Assembly: GCF_024519435.1 (NCBI RefSeq)
Contig: NZ_JALJRZ010000003.1
Location: forward strand, 248,001 to 312,000
Reading direction: 5' to 3'
DNA length: 64,000 nt
DNA from: Terrabacter sp. Ter38
GTDB lineage: Bacteria; Actinomycetota; Actinomycetes; Actinomycetales; Dermatophilaceae
Part shown: piece after piece, positions 34,296 through 42,141 of the stretch
Layout of the letters: every line of letters begins with the position of its first letter
Numbering within the stretch: position 1 is the first letter of the stretch
Notes under the pieces: model-generated
What the model was told of the DNA's origin: nothing
The model's database searches: none
Seen by the model: the letters and a program-made list of their open reading frames with translations, nothing else
Program-made: the position numbers and the translations under genes

Positions 34296-34348
34296 GTCCG
34301 CGACGGAGCGACCCGGGGTCTGCACTACCCTGTCCACGTCCACGACGA

Positions 34349-34427
34349 TCCCCGGTTGGTCTGCCGGCAGGGCCCGCCTGACTTTGAATCAGGACAAGCG
34401 ACGCAGGTTCGACTCCTGCCCGGGGAG
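34349..34427 (+). tRNA. tRNA-Gln-like gene (anticodon TTG), atypical
   Basis: Acceptor TCCCCGG (34349-34355) pairs with CCGGGGA (34420-34426), with G34427 as discriminator, both typical of Gln. The anticodon stem CCTGA/TCAGG encloses CTTTGAA, anticodon TTG. The T arm is GCAGG-TTCGACT-CCTGC. Odd points: the D arm is weak (GGTC/GGCC with a T where A14 is expected), two extra bases precede the anticodon stem, the variable region is 9 bases and CCA is not encoded. It lies upstream of glmU, where actinobacteria often have a tRNA-Gln. A functional but divergent tRNA-Gln(UUG) is most likely; a decayed copy is possible. Confidence 0.65.
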
Positions 34428-34811
34428 CAGGGGCCGCTGACGGCCCTCGGACGAGCGGCGTCGCCCGACATGCGGTGGGGGTCCGCGGTCGAGCGACGCC
34501 TTGGCCGCTCGGCAGGGAGTTGGTGCCAGAGCCAGCCCCGGGTCCGCCAACTTAGGGGGGGACTGGCGGGCCCGTCCTCCCATGGTCGCACGATTGGCGG
34601 AGATGGGCGCTCAGCACGCGACCGCGCCGTGTGCCACACGGCATACGCCACCGCGCGGAAGGGGCGATGTGAGGGGGGTCACGGCACGCCCGTGGCTGGG
34701 CCGGCACCCTCGCTCCCCACGAGTAGCATGGCCGAGGCGCACCCCGGCGCCCGCGTGGGCCGGGGTCGTACGCACCCGAGTGCACCCCGATCCAAAAAGG
34801 AGCTGCGCCCT
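34428..34811. other. intergenic region between tRNA-Gln and glmU
   Basis: About 384 bases without a convincing gene. TAGCAT (34724-34729) may be the -10 element for glmU, leaving an ~80-base leader. AAAAAGGAG directly before 34803 is the ribosome site. Confidence 0.5.
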
Positions 34812-36320
34812 GTGAGCGATCTACGGCCGACCGCCGTGATCGTCCTCGCCGCCGGTGAGGGCACACGCATGAAGTCCGCGACCCCCAAGGTCCTCCACAC
34901 GATCGGAGGCCGCAGTCTCGTGGCCCACGCGATCCGGGCGGCCCGGGGTACGAGCCCGCACCACCTCGCCGTCGTCGTGCGCCACGAGCGCGACCGCGTG
35001 GCCGAGCACGTGGCACAGGTCGACCCGGAGGCGGTCGTCGCCGACCAGGACGAGGTCAAGGGGACGGGGCGCGCCGTTGAGTGCGCGCTCGAGGCGCTGC
35101 CCGGCGACCTCGCCGGCACCGTCGTCGTCACCTACGGCGACGTGCCGCTGCTGACCAGCGCCACGCTCGAGGGACTCGTCGCGGCGCACCACGCGTCCGG
35201 CAGTGCCGTCACCGTCATCACGGCGACGCTCGAGGACCCCACGGGCTACGGGCGGGTCATCCGTGACGCGGAGGGCTCGGTCGTCGCAATCGTCGAGCAG
35301 AAGGACGCCGACGAGGAGCAGCGCGCCATCCGCGAGGTCAACAGCGGCCTGTACGCGTTCGACGCGGCGGTCCTGCGCGAAGCCCTCTCGGAGGTGGGCA
35401 CCGACAACGCGCAGGGCGAGAAGTACCTCACCGACGTCATCGCCATCGCCCGCGGGCGCGGTCTCGGGGTGCGCGCTCACCTCGTCGCCGACCTCTGGCA
35501 GACGGAAGGCGTGAACGACAAGGTGCAGCTGGCCCGTCTCGGTGCCGAGCTCAACCGCCGCACCGTCGAGCAGGCCATGCGCGACGGCGCGATCGTCATC
35601 GACCCGGCGACGACGTGGCTCGACGCCGACGTGACGATCGGGCCCGACACGGTCGTGCGCCCCGGCACGCAGATCCTCGGCGCCAGCACGATCGGCCGCG
35701 ACTGCGTCATCGGCCCCGACACGACGCTGACCGACGTCGAGGTCGGTGACGGTGCGAGCGTCGTGCGGACCCAGGCCGAGCTCGCCGAGATCGGGCCCGG
35801 CGCCACCGTCGGGCCCTTCTCCTTCCTGCGCCCGGGCACACGACTCGGGGCGAAGGGCAAGATCGGCGGCTTCGTCGAGACGAAGAACGCCGACATCGGA
35901 GCGGGCGCCAAGGTGCCGCACCTGACCTACTGCGGCGACGCGACGATCGGCGAGGGCGCCAACATCGGCGCGGGCACGATCTTCGCCAACTACGACGGCG
36001 TCACGAAGGGCCACACGAACGTCGGGGCGCACAGCTTCGTGGGCAGCAACTCGGTCATCGTCGCGCCCCGGACGATCGCCGACGGCGCCTACGTCGCCGC
36101 GGGATCGGCCGTCGTCGGCGACGTCGACCCGGGACAGCTGGCCGTGACCCGCGCGCAGCAGCGCAACGTCGACGGCTGGGTGGCCCGGCGCCGGGCCGGC
36201 ACGAAGACCGACGAGGCAGCCCGCGCCGCGCAGGAGCGGTCCACCGCGGCACAGACCCCCGAGCGGGCCCCCGAGCAGATCCCCGAGCAGACCTCCGAGA
36301 CGAAGGACGCCCAGCGATGA
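34812..36320 (+). CDS. glmU: bifunctional GlcN-1-P acetyltransferase / GlcNAc-1-P uridyltransferase
   Basis: A 502-residue cytoplasmic enzyme making UDP-GlcNAc, precursor of peptidoglycan, mycothiol and surface glycans. The uridyltransferase half has VLAAGEGTRMKSATPKVLH at the start, DQDEVKGTGRAVE, TYGDVPLL and NSGLYAF. From about residue 250 the left-handed beta-helix acetyltransferase takes over, with hexapeptides such as IGPDTVVRPGT, RPGTRLGAKGKIGGFVETKNADIGAG and LTYCGDATIGEGANIGAGTI. The last ~45 residues are an acidic, Pro/Glu-rich tail, common in actinobacteria. The GTG start has AAGGAG upstream. The stop overlaps prs by 4 bases. Confidence 0.97.
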   Translation: MSDLRPTAVIVLAAGEGTRMKSATPKVLHTIGGRSLVAHAIRAARGTSPHHLAVVVRHERDRVAEHVAQVDPEAVVADQDEVKGTGRAVECALEALPGDLAGTVVVTYGDVPLLTSATLEGLVAAHHASGSAVTVITATLEDPTGYGRVIRDAEGSVVAIVEQKDADEEQRAIREVNSGLYAFDAAVLREALSEVGTDNAQGEKYLTDVIAIARGRGLGVRAHLVADLWQTEGVNDKVQLARLGAELNRRTVEQAMRDGAIVIDPATTWLDADVTIGPDTVVRPGTQILGASTIGRDCVIGPDTTLTDVEVGDGASVVRTQAELAEIGPGATVGPFSFLRPGTRLGAKGKIGGFVETKNADIGAGAKVPHLTYCGDATIGEGANIGAGTIFANYDGVTKGHTNVGAHSFVGSNSVIVAPRTIADGAYVAAGSAVVGDVDPGQLAVTRAQQRNVDGWVARRRAGTKTDEAARAAQERSTAAQTPERAPEQIPEQTSETKDAQR

Positions 36321-37297
36321 GCGGCATCAACAAGACGACCGAGAAGCACCTCATGGTCTTCTCCGGCCGGGCCCATCCGCAGCTCGCGCAGGAGGTCGCC
36401 GCCGCGCTCGGCACCGACCTCGTACCGACGTCGGCCTACGACTTCGCCAACGGCGAGATCTACGTCCGCTACGAGGAGTCCGTCCGCGGCTCCGACGCCT
36501 TCGTCATCCAGAGCCACACCGCTCCGATCAACGAGTGGATCATGGAGCAGCTCATCATGATCGACGCGCTGAAGCGGGCCTCCGCCAAGCGCATCACTGT
36601 CGTCCTGCCCTTCTACGGCTACGCCCGCCAGGACAAGAAGCACCGTGGCCGGGAGCCGATCTCGGCCCGCCTCATGGCCGACCTGTTCAAGACGGCCGGT
36701 GCCGACCGGCTCATGGCGATCGACCTCCACACCGCGCAGATCCAGGGCTTCTTCGACGGCCCGGTCGACCACCTCATGGCGATGCCGATCCTGGCCGGCT
36801 ACGTCGGCAGGAAGTACGGCCACCTCGACCTCGCCGTCGTCTCGCCCGACGCCGGGCGCATCAAGGTCGCCGAGGACTGGAGCTCGCGCCTCGGTGGCGC
36901 TCCGCTCGCCTTCATCCACAAGACCCGCGACATCAACCGGCCCAACGAGGTCGTCGCCAACCGCGTCGTCGGTGAGATCAAGGGCCGCGTCTGCGTGCTC
37001 GTCGACGACATGATCGACACGGCCGGCACCATCACCAAGGCCGCCGATGCGCTCATGGACCAGGGTGCCGCCGGGGTCATCATCGCCGCGACGCACGCGA
37101 TCCTCTCGGGGCCGGCCGTCGACCGCCTCAAGGCCTGCAAGGTCGAGGAGGTCATCGTGACGAACACGCTCCCGATCCCCGACGACCGCCGCTTCGACAA
37201 GCTCGAGGTCCTCTCGATCGCGCCGCTCGTCTCGATGGCGATCCGGGAGGTCTTCGAGGACGGCTCGGTGACGAGCCTCTTCGACGGCAAGGCCTGA
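36317..37297 (+). CDS. prs: ribose-phosphate pyrophosphokinase
   Basis: A 326-residue enzyme that makes PRPP from ribose-5-phosphate and ATP, feeding purine, pyrimidine, His, Trp and NAD synthesis, and in actinobacteria decaprenyl-phosphoribose. Motifs: FANGEIYVRYEESVRG, PFYGYARQDKKHRGREPISARL, IDLHTAQIQGFF, SPDAGRIKVAE and the PRPP loop CVLVDDMIDTAGTI. It starts within the glmU stop (ATGA), so the two genes are translationally coupled, the standard actinobacterial glmU-prs order. A hairpin terminator follows. Confidence 0.98.
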   Translation: MSGINKTTEKHLMVFSGRAHPQLAQEVAAALGTDLVPTSAYDFANGEIYVRYEESVRGSDAFVIQSHTAPINEWIMEQLIMIDALKRASAKRITVVLPFYGYARQDKKHRGREPISARLMADLFKTAGADRLMAIDLHTAQIQGFFDGPVDHLMAMPILAGYVGRKYGHLDLAVVSPDAGRIKVAEDWSSRLGGAPLAFIHKTRDINRPNEVVANRVVGEIKGRVCVLVDDMIDTAGTITKAADALMDQGAAGVIIAATHAILSGPAVDRLKACKVEEVIVTNTLPIPDDRRFDKLEVLSIAPLVSMAIREVFEDGSVTSLFDGKA

Positions 37298-37313
37298 AGG
37301 GCCACCACACGAC

Positions 37314-37356
37314 GAGGGCGTATGCCGTCGGGACCGCCCCGGCGGCATACGCCCTC
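37314..37356. terminator. bidirectional terminator between prs and the CGNR gene
   Basis: GAGGGCGTATGCCG (37314-37327) pairs exactly with CGGCATACGCCCTC (37343-37356). Both arms contain the recurrent GTATGCC motif. The convergent CGNR gene ends 14 bases beyond. Confidence 0.85.
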
Positions 37357-37369
37357 CGTACGTGACGGG

Positions 37370-37930
37370 TCAGGCGTGCGCGGCTCTGCGGGCGCGGTAG
37401 GCGGCGGTGTGGGCGCGAGCCGCGCAGCCGCCCTCGCAGAAGCGTCGCGAGCGGTTGCGGGAGAGGTCGACGACCACGTCGTCGCAGTCGGCGGCCTCGC
37501 AGACGCGCAGCCGCGCGAGCTCGCCGGCGCGCACGACGTCGATGACCGCGATCGCGGCCTCGACGGCCATCCGGCGGGCGAGCGGGGCGTCGGACGGGGT
37601 GGCGTGGACGTGCCACCCCACGTCGTCGTGGTCGACGAGCTGGGGGACGGCGCCAGCCTCGGCGAGCAGCTCGTTGACGAGGGCCACGACGCCGGCCTCG
37701 TCCTCGTCCCAGAAGCCGCGCAGCCGGGGCCGCAGCGCCCGGACCGCCGCGAGCTCCGCGGCATCGCGGTCGAAGCGGCCGGTCCACCCCTGGTCGCGGT
37801 AGAGCGACTCGAGCTCCTCGAGGCAGGTCAGGCGGTCGGGGTCAGTGTCGCCGGGCACCGAGCCGGGCATCGTGTTGACGAGGGCTGCGGCACCGCCGAG
37901 GGCGACATCGGTGTCATGGGTGAAAAGCAT
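37370..37930 (-). CDS. CGNR zinc-finger / ABATE-domain regulator
   Basis: A 186-residue protein. The N-terminal ~110 residues are the ABATE-like ligand domain (ALVNTMPG, WTGRFDRDAAELAAVRALRPRLRGFWD). The C-terminus is a CGNR-type zinc finger: VCEAADCDDVVVDLSRNRSRRFCEGGCAARAHTAAYRARR (about 143-182, read in parts), with cysteines at CEAADC and CEGGC. The usual CGN is CEGGC here. It is divergent from an EamA transporter gene 108 bases away, a common pairing in actinobacteria; it probably regulates that transporter. Confidence 0.9.
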   Translation of the reverse strand: MLFTHDTDVALGGAAALVNTMPGSVPGDTDPDRLTCLEELESLYRDQGWTGRFDRDAAELAAVRALRPRLRGFWDEDEAGVVALVNELLAEAGAVPQLVDHDDVGWHVHATPSDAPLARRMAVEAAIAVIDVVRAGELARLRVCEAADCDDVVVDLSRNRSRRFCEGGCAARAHTAAYRARRAAHA

Positions 37931-38038
37931 GTTGACTCCTGACGGGTGCGGTCGCTACCGTCATGAGTGTAATCAATTTCGGTGCTGACATCTGCTCGCT
38001 CGAGACGAGCCGGTCGGCCGGAGCGGCGAGGAGCTGTC

Positions 38039-39088
38039 ATGGCGGAGCGGGTCGTGGTCGCAGGGCCAGCGGTGGTCGGTGCCGGTGGGAGCGCCGGGCC
38101 GGGAAGGGCTGCCGTGCCGCTGTCGCGGCCGGTCCGCCACCCGCTCGTCGGCCTCGGGGTCGCCCTCGCGTCGGCCGCGGCCTTCGCGACGTCCGGCGCT
38201 TTCGGCAAGTCGCTGCTCGTCGGTGGCTGGTCGCCCGGTGCGGTCGTGACGATGCGCATCACCCTGGCCGCTGTCGTGCTCCTCGGCCCCGCCCTGTGGT
38301 CGCTGCGGGGCCGGTGGGGGGCGCTGCGCCGCAACGGCTGGGTCGTCGTCGGCTACGGCCTCACCGGCGTCGCCGGCTGCCAGCTCGCCTACTTCAACGC
38401 CGTGACGCACCTGTCGGTCGGGGTGGCCCTGCTGCTCGAGTACCTCGCGCCGGTGCTCATCGTCGGCTGGCTCTGGATGCGCCACCGGCAGACCCCGCGC
38501 CGCCTCACGTTCGCCGGGGTGGCGCTCGCCGTGGCCGGGCTGCTCCTCGTCCTCGACGTCGTGGGTGGTGGCGGGAACGTCAGCATCGTCGGGGTGCTCT
38601 GGGGGCTCGGTGCTGCCGTCTGCCTCGTGCTCTACTTCCTCCTCGCGGACCACGTCGACGACGACGTGCCGCCGCTCGCCCTCGCCGGCGGTGGCCTCGT
38701 CGTCGGAGCGGCCTCGCTCGGCCTGGCGGGGCTGGTCGGCGTGCTCGACATGTCCCGGGGTGCGGCCCGCGTGCCGCTCGGGGGCGTCGTCGTGGACTGG
38801 TGGGTCCCGGTCCTCGTCATCGCGATCGTCGCCGCCGCCTTCGCCTACGTCACCGGCATCGCGGCCGTGCGGATGCTCGGCCCCAAGGTGGCCTCCTTCG
38901 TGGCCCTGACCGAGGTGCTCTTCGCGGTGCTCTTCGCGTGGCTCGTCCTGGCCGAGCTGCCGACGCCCGTCCAGATCGTCGGTGGACTGCTCATCGTCGC
39001 CGGCCTCGTGGCGGTCCGTGCGGACGAGTCCCGCGGCCCGGGCCTCGTGGTCGACGAGCCCGTCACCGGCCCGGCCGCGCGGCCCTAG
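38039..39088 (+). CDS. EamA-family (DMT superfamily) transporter
   Basis: A 349-residue membrane protein with ten helices from about residue 35 on, arranged as two five-helix EamA repeats: ASAAAFATSGAFGKSLL begins repeat one, and the second begins near VSIVGVLWGLGAAVCLVLYFLL. FNAVTHLSVGVALLLEYLAPVL and FVALTEVLFAVLFAWLVLAELPTP are the conserved ends of each repeat. Likely exports small metabolites such as amino acids. GAGGAG precedes the ATG. It is divergent from a CGNR regulator, which is its likely controller. Confidence 0.92.
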   Translation: MAERVVVAGPAVVGAGGSAGPGRAAVPLSRPVRHPLVGLGVALASAAAFATSGAFGKSLLVGGWSPGAVVTMRITLAAVVLLGPALWSLRGRWGALRRNGWVVVGYGLTGVAGCQLAYFNAVTHLSVGVALLLEYLAPVLIVGWLWMRHRQTPRRLTFAGVALAVAGLLLVLDVVGGGGNVSIVGVLWGLGAAVCLVLYFLLADHVDDDVPPLALAGGGLVVGAASLGLAGLVGVLDMSRGAARVPLGGVVVDWWVPVLVIAIVAAAFAYVTGIAAVRMLGPKVASFVALTEVLFAVLFAWLVLAELPTPVQIVGGLLIVAGLVAVRADESRGPGLVVDEPVTGPAARP

Positions 39089-39143
39089 CCTTCGGCCCTG
39101 GCACCCGGACTCGGTCAGGCGCGCCGCCTCCGCCGGTGCGCCC

Positions 39144-39149
39144 TAGAGT
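39144..39149 (+). promoter_or_regulatory. -10 element TAGAGT of a leaderless transcript
   Basis: TAGAGT ends 7 bases before the ATG at 39157 of the metallophosphatase gene, with no ribosome site in the gap. Confidence 0.5.
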
Positions 39150-39156
39150 GACCGGC

Positions 39157-40287
39157 ATGCAGTGGCGTCGCGGCGTGGTGTGCGCGCTGGGGATGCTCGC
39201 CCTGGCCGGCGGCGCTCCCTGTACCTCGCCGTCCCCGACGACCCCACGGCCCCCCTCCGTGGCCGCGCTGACCTCCGACCCGGGCCCGGCGTCCGTGGCG
39301 CCGCCGGTGACGGGCGGCCTGCGACCGCCCGGCACCGCCGGGGCTCCTGCACCCTCGGCGCGCGTGCACCTGACCGCGGCCGGTGACTACGCCGCGAACG
39401 TCGCGACGACCGGTGGCGTGCTGCGGGCCCTGGCGCTCTCCGGCTCCGATGCGCACCTGGCCCTCGGCGACCTCTCCTACGGATCGCCGGGCGGGGAGAG
39501 CGCGTGGTGCTCCTTCGTGACCTCGCGCGTCGGCACGTCGTTCCCGTTCGAGCTGCTCTCCGGCAACCACGAGAGCAACGGCACCAACGGCTCCATCGCC
39601 CGCTTCGCCAGCTGCCTGCCCAACCGCCTCGGCGGGGCCGTCGGGGACTACGCCCGCCAGTACTACGTCGACCTCCCACGCTCGAGCCCACTCGTCCGCG
39701 TGGTCCTCGTCTCGCCGGGGCTCACCTTCCCCGACGGCACGTGGAGCTATGCGGCGGGCTCGGCCCGCTACGCGTGGACCGCGGCGGCCATCGACGGAGC
39801 GCGGCGGGCCGGCATCCGCTGGGTCGTCGTGGCCATGCACGAACCGTGCCTCTCGATGGGCCGCTACGGCTGCTCGAGCGGGCCCGACCTCCAGCACCTG
39901 CTCGTCTCCAAGCACGTCGACCTCGTGCTGTCCGGTCACGAGCACCTCTACCAGCGCACGAAGCAGCTGCGCGAGGGCACGGGGTGTGCACGGATCGCCG
40001 TCGGGTCCTACGTGCCGGCCTGCGTCGCCGATGCCGACACCTCCATGGTCGCCGGAGCGGGCACCGTCTTCGCCACGATCGGGACCGGTGGTGTGGCTCT
40101 GCGCCAGGTCGCGGCGACCGATCCGGAGCGCGGCTATTTCGCCGCCACCTCGGGTGCCGCCACCAACCCGACCTACGGCTTCGCCGACCTCCGCGTCACC
40201 TCGGGCGAGCTGCGGTTCTCCTTCGTGCGCGGAGCCGGGGGCAGCTTCACGGACTCATGGGTGCTCCGGCGTACGCCCCCCGGGTGA
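39157..40287 (+). CDS. secreted calcineurin-like metallophosphoesterase
   Basis: A 376-residue exported protein. A signal sequence (VVCALGMLALAGGAPC) is followed by a ~45-residue Pro/Ala/Thr linker and a catalytic domain from about residue 68. Metal motifs are in order: AAGDYA, LALGDLSYGS, LSGNHESN, VVAMHEPC and LSGHEHLYQR, the binuclear centre of purple-acid-type phosphatases. The cysteine before the linker has Pro at -1, so a lipoprotein signal is unlikely. The substrate is probably an extracellular phosphoester. TAGAGT 7 bases before the ATG suggests a leaderless message. Confidence 0.92.
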   Translation: MQWRRGVVCALGMLALAGGAPCTSPSPTTPRPPSVAALTSDPGPASVAPPVTGGLRPPGTAGAPAPSARVHLTAAGDYAANVATTGGVLRALALSGSDAHLALGDLSYGSPGGESAWCSFVTSRVGTSFPFELLSGNHESNGTNGSIARFASCLPNRLGGAVGDYARQYYVDLPRSSPLVRVVLVSPGLTFPDGTWSYAAGSARYAWTAAAIDGARRAGIRWVVVAMHEPCLSMGRYGCSSGPDLQHLLVSKHVDLVLSGHEHLYQRTKQLREGTGCARIAVGSYVPACVADADTSMVAGAGTVFATIGTGGVALRQVAATDPERGYFAATSGAATNPTYGFADLRVTSGELRFSFVRGAGGSFTDSWVLRRTPPG

Positions 40288-40321
40288 CCCGCGGTCGTCC
40301 GGACGTCCGCGGGTCGCGGAT

Positions 40322-40351
40322 TTCACCCCCCGGGCGTCCGTCCCGTAAGAT
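40322..40351 (+). promoter_or_regulatory. promoter of rplY with a long leader
   Basis: TTCACC (40322-40327), an 18-base spacer and TAAGAT (40346-40351). The first gene after it, rplY, starts at 40574, so the leader would be about 215 bases, unusually long here. Confidence 0.5.
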
Positions 40352-40573
40352 CGAGCAGTTGCCTCGGCGAGGGACGGTGCACGGCTGCCACGGCAGGGCG
40401 TGACGAGGTCCGTGATCGACGCGGTGGCCTGACGTGGAGCACTTCCTGGTCGGGTTCGCCTCTGCGTGCGGCCCTGAACGACCGTCCCGCTCCGTCACTG
40501 CCGAAGACCGCGCGTCGTCCCGCGTCGAGGCCGACCACAGAGACCGCCTCATCCGAGATACCCAGGAGACCCC

Positions 40574-41251
40574 GTGTCCGACAACACCAAGCTCGTCGCC
40601 GAGAAGCGCACCGACTTCGGCAAGGGCGCCGCCCGCAAGATCCGCCGCGCCGGCAACATCCCCGCCGTCATGTACGGCCACGGCACGGAGCCCGTCCACA
40701 TCTCGCTCCCCGGCCACGACACGATGATGGCCCTCAAGCAGGCCAACGCCCTTCTGACGATCGTCGTCGACGGCAAGGAGCAGCTCGCCCTCGCCAAGGA
40801 CGTCCAGCGGGACGCCATCAAGCCGGTCATCGACCACGTCGACCTCGTCGTCGTCCGCAAGGGCGAGAAGGTCGTCGTCGACGTCGCCGTGCACCTCGAG
40901 GGCGAGGCCGCTCCCGAGACCGTCGTCACGCTCGACCACAACACGCTCCAGGTCGAGGCGCTCGCCACGAACATCCCCGAGAACGTCGTCGTCTCCGTCG
41001 AGGGCCTCGAGGCCGGCACGCAGATCCTCGCCGGCGCCGTCGAGCTGCCCGAGGGTTCGACGCTCGTCACCGACGAGGAGGCTCTCGTCGTCAACGTCAC
41101 GCAGGCGATCTCCGAGGAGGCCCTCGAGGCCGAGCTCGCCGAGGCGGAGGCCGAGGCCGGCATCGAGCGCGAGGAGTCCGACGAGGAGGCCGCCGATGCC
41201 GCCGACGGCGACAGCGCCGAGGACGCCGACGCCAAGGCCGACGAGGCCTGA
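40574..41251 (+). CDS. rplY: 50S ribosomal protein L25/general stress protein Ctc
   Basis: A 225-residue protein of the long CTC type of L25, which binds 5S rRNA. The L25 barrel spans about 1-95 (KRTDFGKGAARKIRRAGNIPAVMYGHG, ALAKDVQRDAIKPVIDHVDL), the TL5/CTC C-terminal domain about 96-185, and the end is an acidic Glu/Ala/Asp tail. The GTG has AGGAG 5 bases upstream. It is followed by pth, the conserved rplY-pth pair. A terminator hairpin lies in between, so expression of pth may be partly separate. Confidence 0.96.
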   Translation: MSDNTKLVAEKRTDFGKGAARKIRRAGNIPAVMYGHGTEPVHISLPGHDTMMALKQANALLTIVVDGKEQLALAKDVQRDAIKPVIDHVDLVVVRKGEKVVVDVAVHLEGEAAPETVVTLDHNTLQVEALATNIPENVVVSVEGLEAGTQILAGAVELPEGSTLVTDEEALVVNVTQAISEEALEAELAEAEAEAGIEREESDEEAADAADGDSAEDADAKADEA

Positions 41252-41276
41252 GGCGTCTCGCACTGATCCACCCCGC

Positions 41277-41306
41277 GCAACGGCACGGCGTATGCCGTGC
41301 AGTTGC
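41277..41306 (+). terminator. terminator after rplY
   Basis: GCAACGGCACGGC (41277-41289) pairs with GCCGTGC-A-GTTGC (41294-41306) around GTAT, one bulged base. The loop contains GTATGCC. Confidence 0.7.
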
Positions 41307-41344
41307 CCGGGACGCACCATCCGCACTACCTCTCGAGGACGGTC

Positions 41345-41944
41345 ATGGACACCTGGCTCGTCGTCGGACTGGGCAACCCCGGTCCGGAGTACGCCGGTAA
41401 CCGCCACAACGTCGGCGCCATGACCGCCCTCGAGCTCGCTGGCCGCGACGCCTCCGGCGGCGCTGGCAGTGCCTCGTTCAAGGCGCACAGGGTTCGCGCC
41501 AGGGTGGCCGAGGTGCGCCTTCGCGTGCCGGGTCCCAAGGTCGTGCTCGCCATCCCCTCGAGCTACATGAATGAGTCCGGTGGCGCCGTGGCCGGACTCA
41601 TGAAGTACTACGACGTCCCCATCGATCGCGTCGTCGTCCTGCACGACGAGCTCGACATCGACGCCGGACTCGTCCGACTCAAGCAGGGTGGGGGCGAGGG
41701 CGGCCACAACGGCCTGCGGTCGGTGTCGCGCTCGCTCGGCTCGCGGGACTTCCTGCGGGTCCGGCTAGGCATCGGTCGGCCACCGGGCCGGCAGGACCCC
41801 GCCGACTTCGTCCTTAAGGACTTCTCGAAGGCCGAGCGCACCGAGGTGTTGCCGTTCCTCCTCGACGGGGGCGCCGACGCCGTCGCCGCCCTCATCGACG
41901 TGGGCCTGCTCGAGGCCCAGCAGCGGTTCCACGCCCCACGCTGA
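41345..41944 (+). CDS. pth: peptidyl-tRNA hydrolase
   Basis: A 199-residue esterase that frees tRNA from peptides dropped off the ribosome. WLVVGLGNPGPEYAGNRHNVGAM carries the catalytic His, IPSSYMNESGGAVAGLMKYYDVP, VVLHDELDI with the catalytic Asp, and KQGGGEGGHNGLRSV are all family motifs. The usual GLGNPG start fixes the ATG at 41345. It is the last clearly housekeeping gene before the surface and polysaccharide locus. Confidence 0.97.
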   Translation: MDTWLVVGLGNPGPEYAGNRHNVGAMTALELAGRDASGGAGSASFKAHRVRARVAEVRLRVPGPKVVLAIPSSYMNESGGAVAGLMKYYDVPIDRVVVLHDELDIDAGLVRLKQGGGEGGHNGLRSVSRSLGSRDFLRVRLGIGRPPGRQDPADFVLKDFSKAERTEVLPFLLDGGADAVAALIDVGLLEAQQRFHAPR

Positions 41945-42141
41945 GCAGTGTTCTGGACCGCGATTCGTTTACCCGCAGGAAGTTTTGGCATCCCCGACAC
42001 ATCTTGGAGATGTAGCCCTAGACTCACTCGAGTGGAGGCGCCGACTAGGAGCCTCTCCGGGGTGCCGAGGGCCGGGGGGAACTGGCTCGGGGCGCTGAAT
42101 CTTTTTGGAGGCTGGTCCTCCGCACCTTTTGTGGGGGTCGC
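41945..42141. other. promoter region of the surface locus
   Basis: AT-richer than the flanking genes. ACATCT-TGG-AGATGT (41999-42013) is a perfect 15-base palindrome, TAGACT (42019-42024) a possible -10, and GGAGG-CTGGT-CCTCC (42107-42121) followed by CACCTTTT a small hairpin just before the first gene. These suggest regulated expression. Confidence 0.5.

Noticed and set aside
36317-41944. Biosynthetic cluster
   Set aside because: glmU, prs, rplY and pth are a conserved housekeeping order; the CGNR/EamA and phosphatase genes between them show no pathway link.
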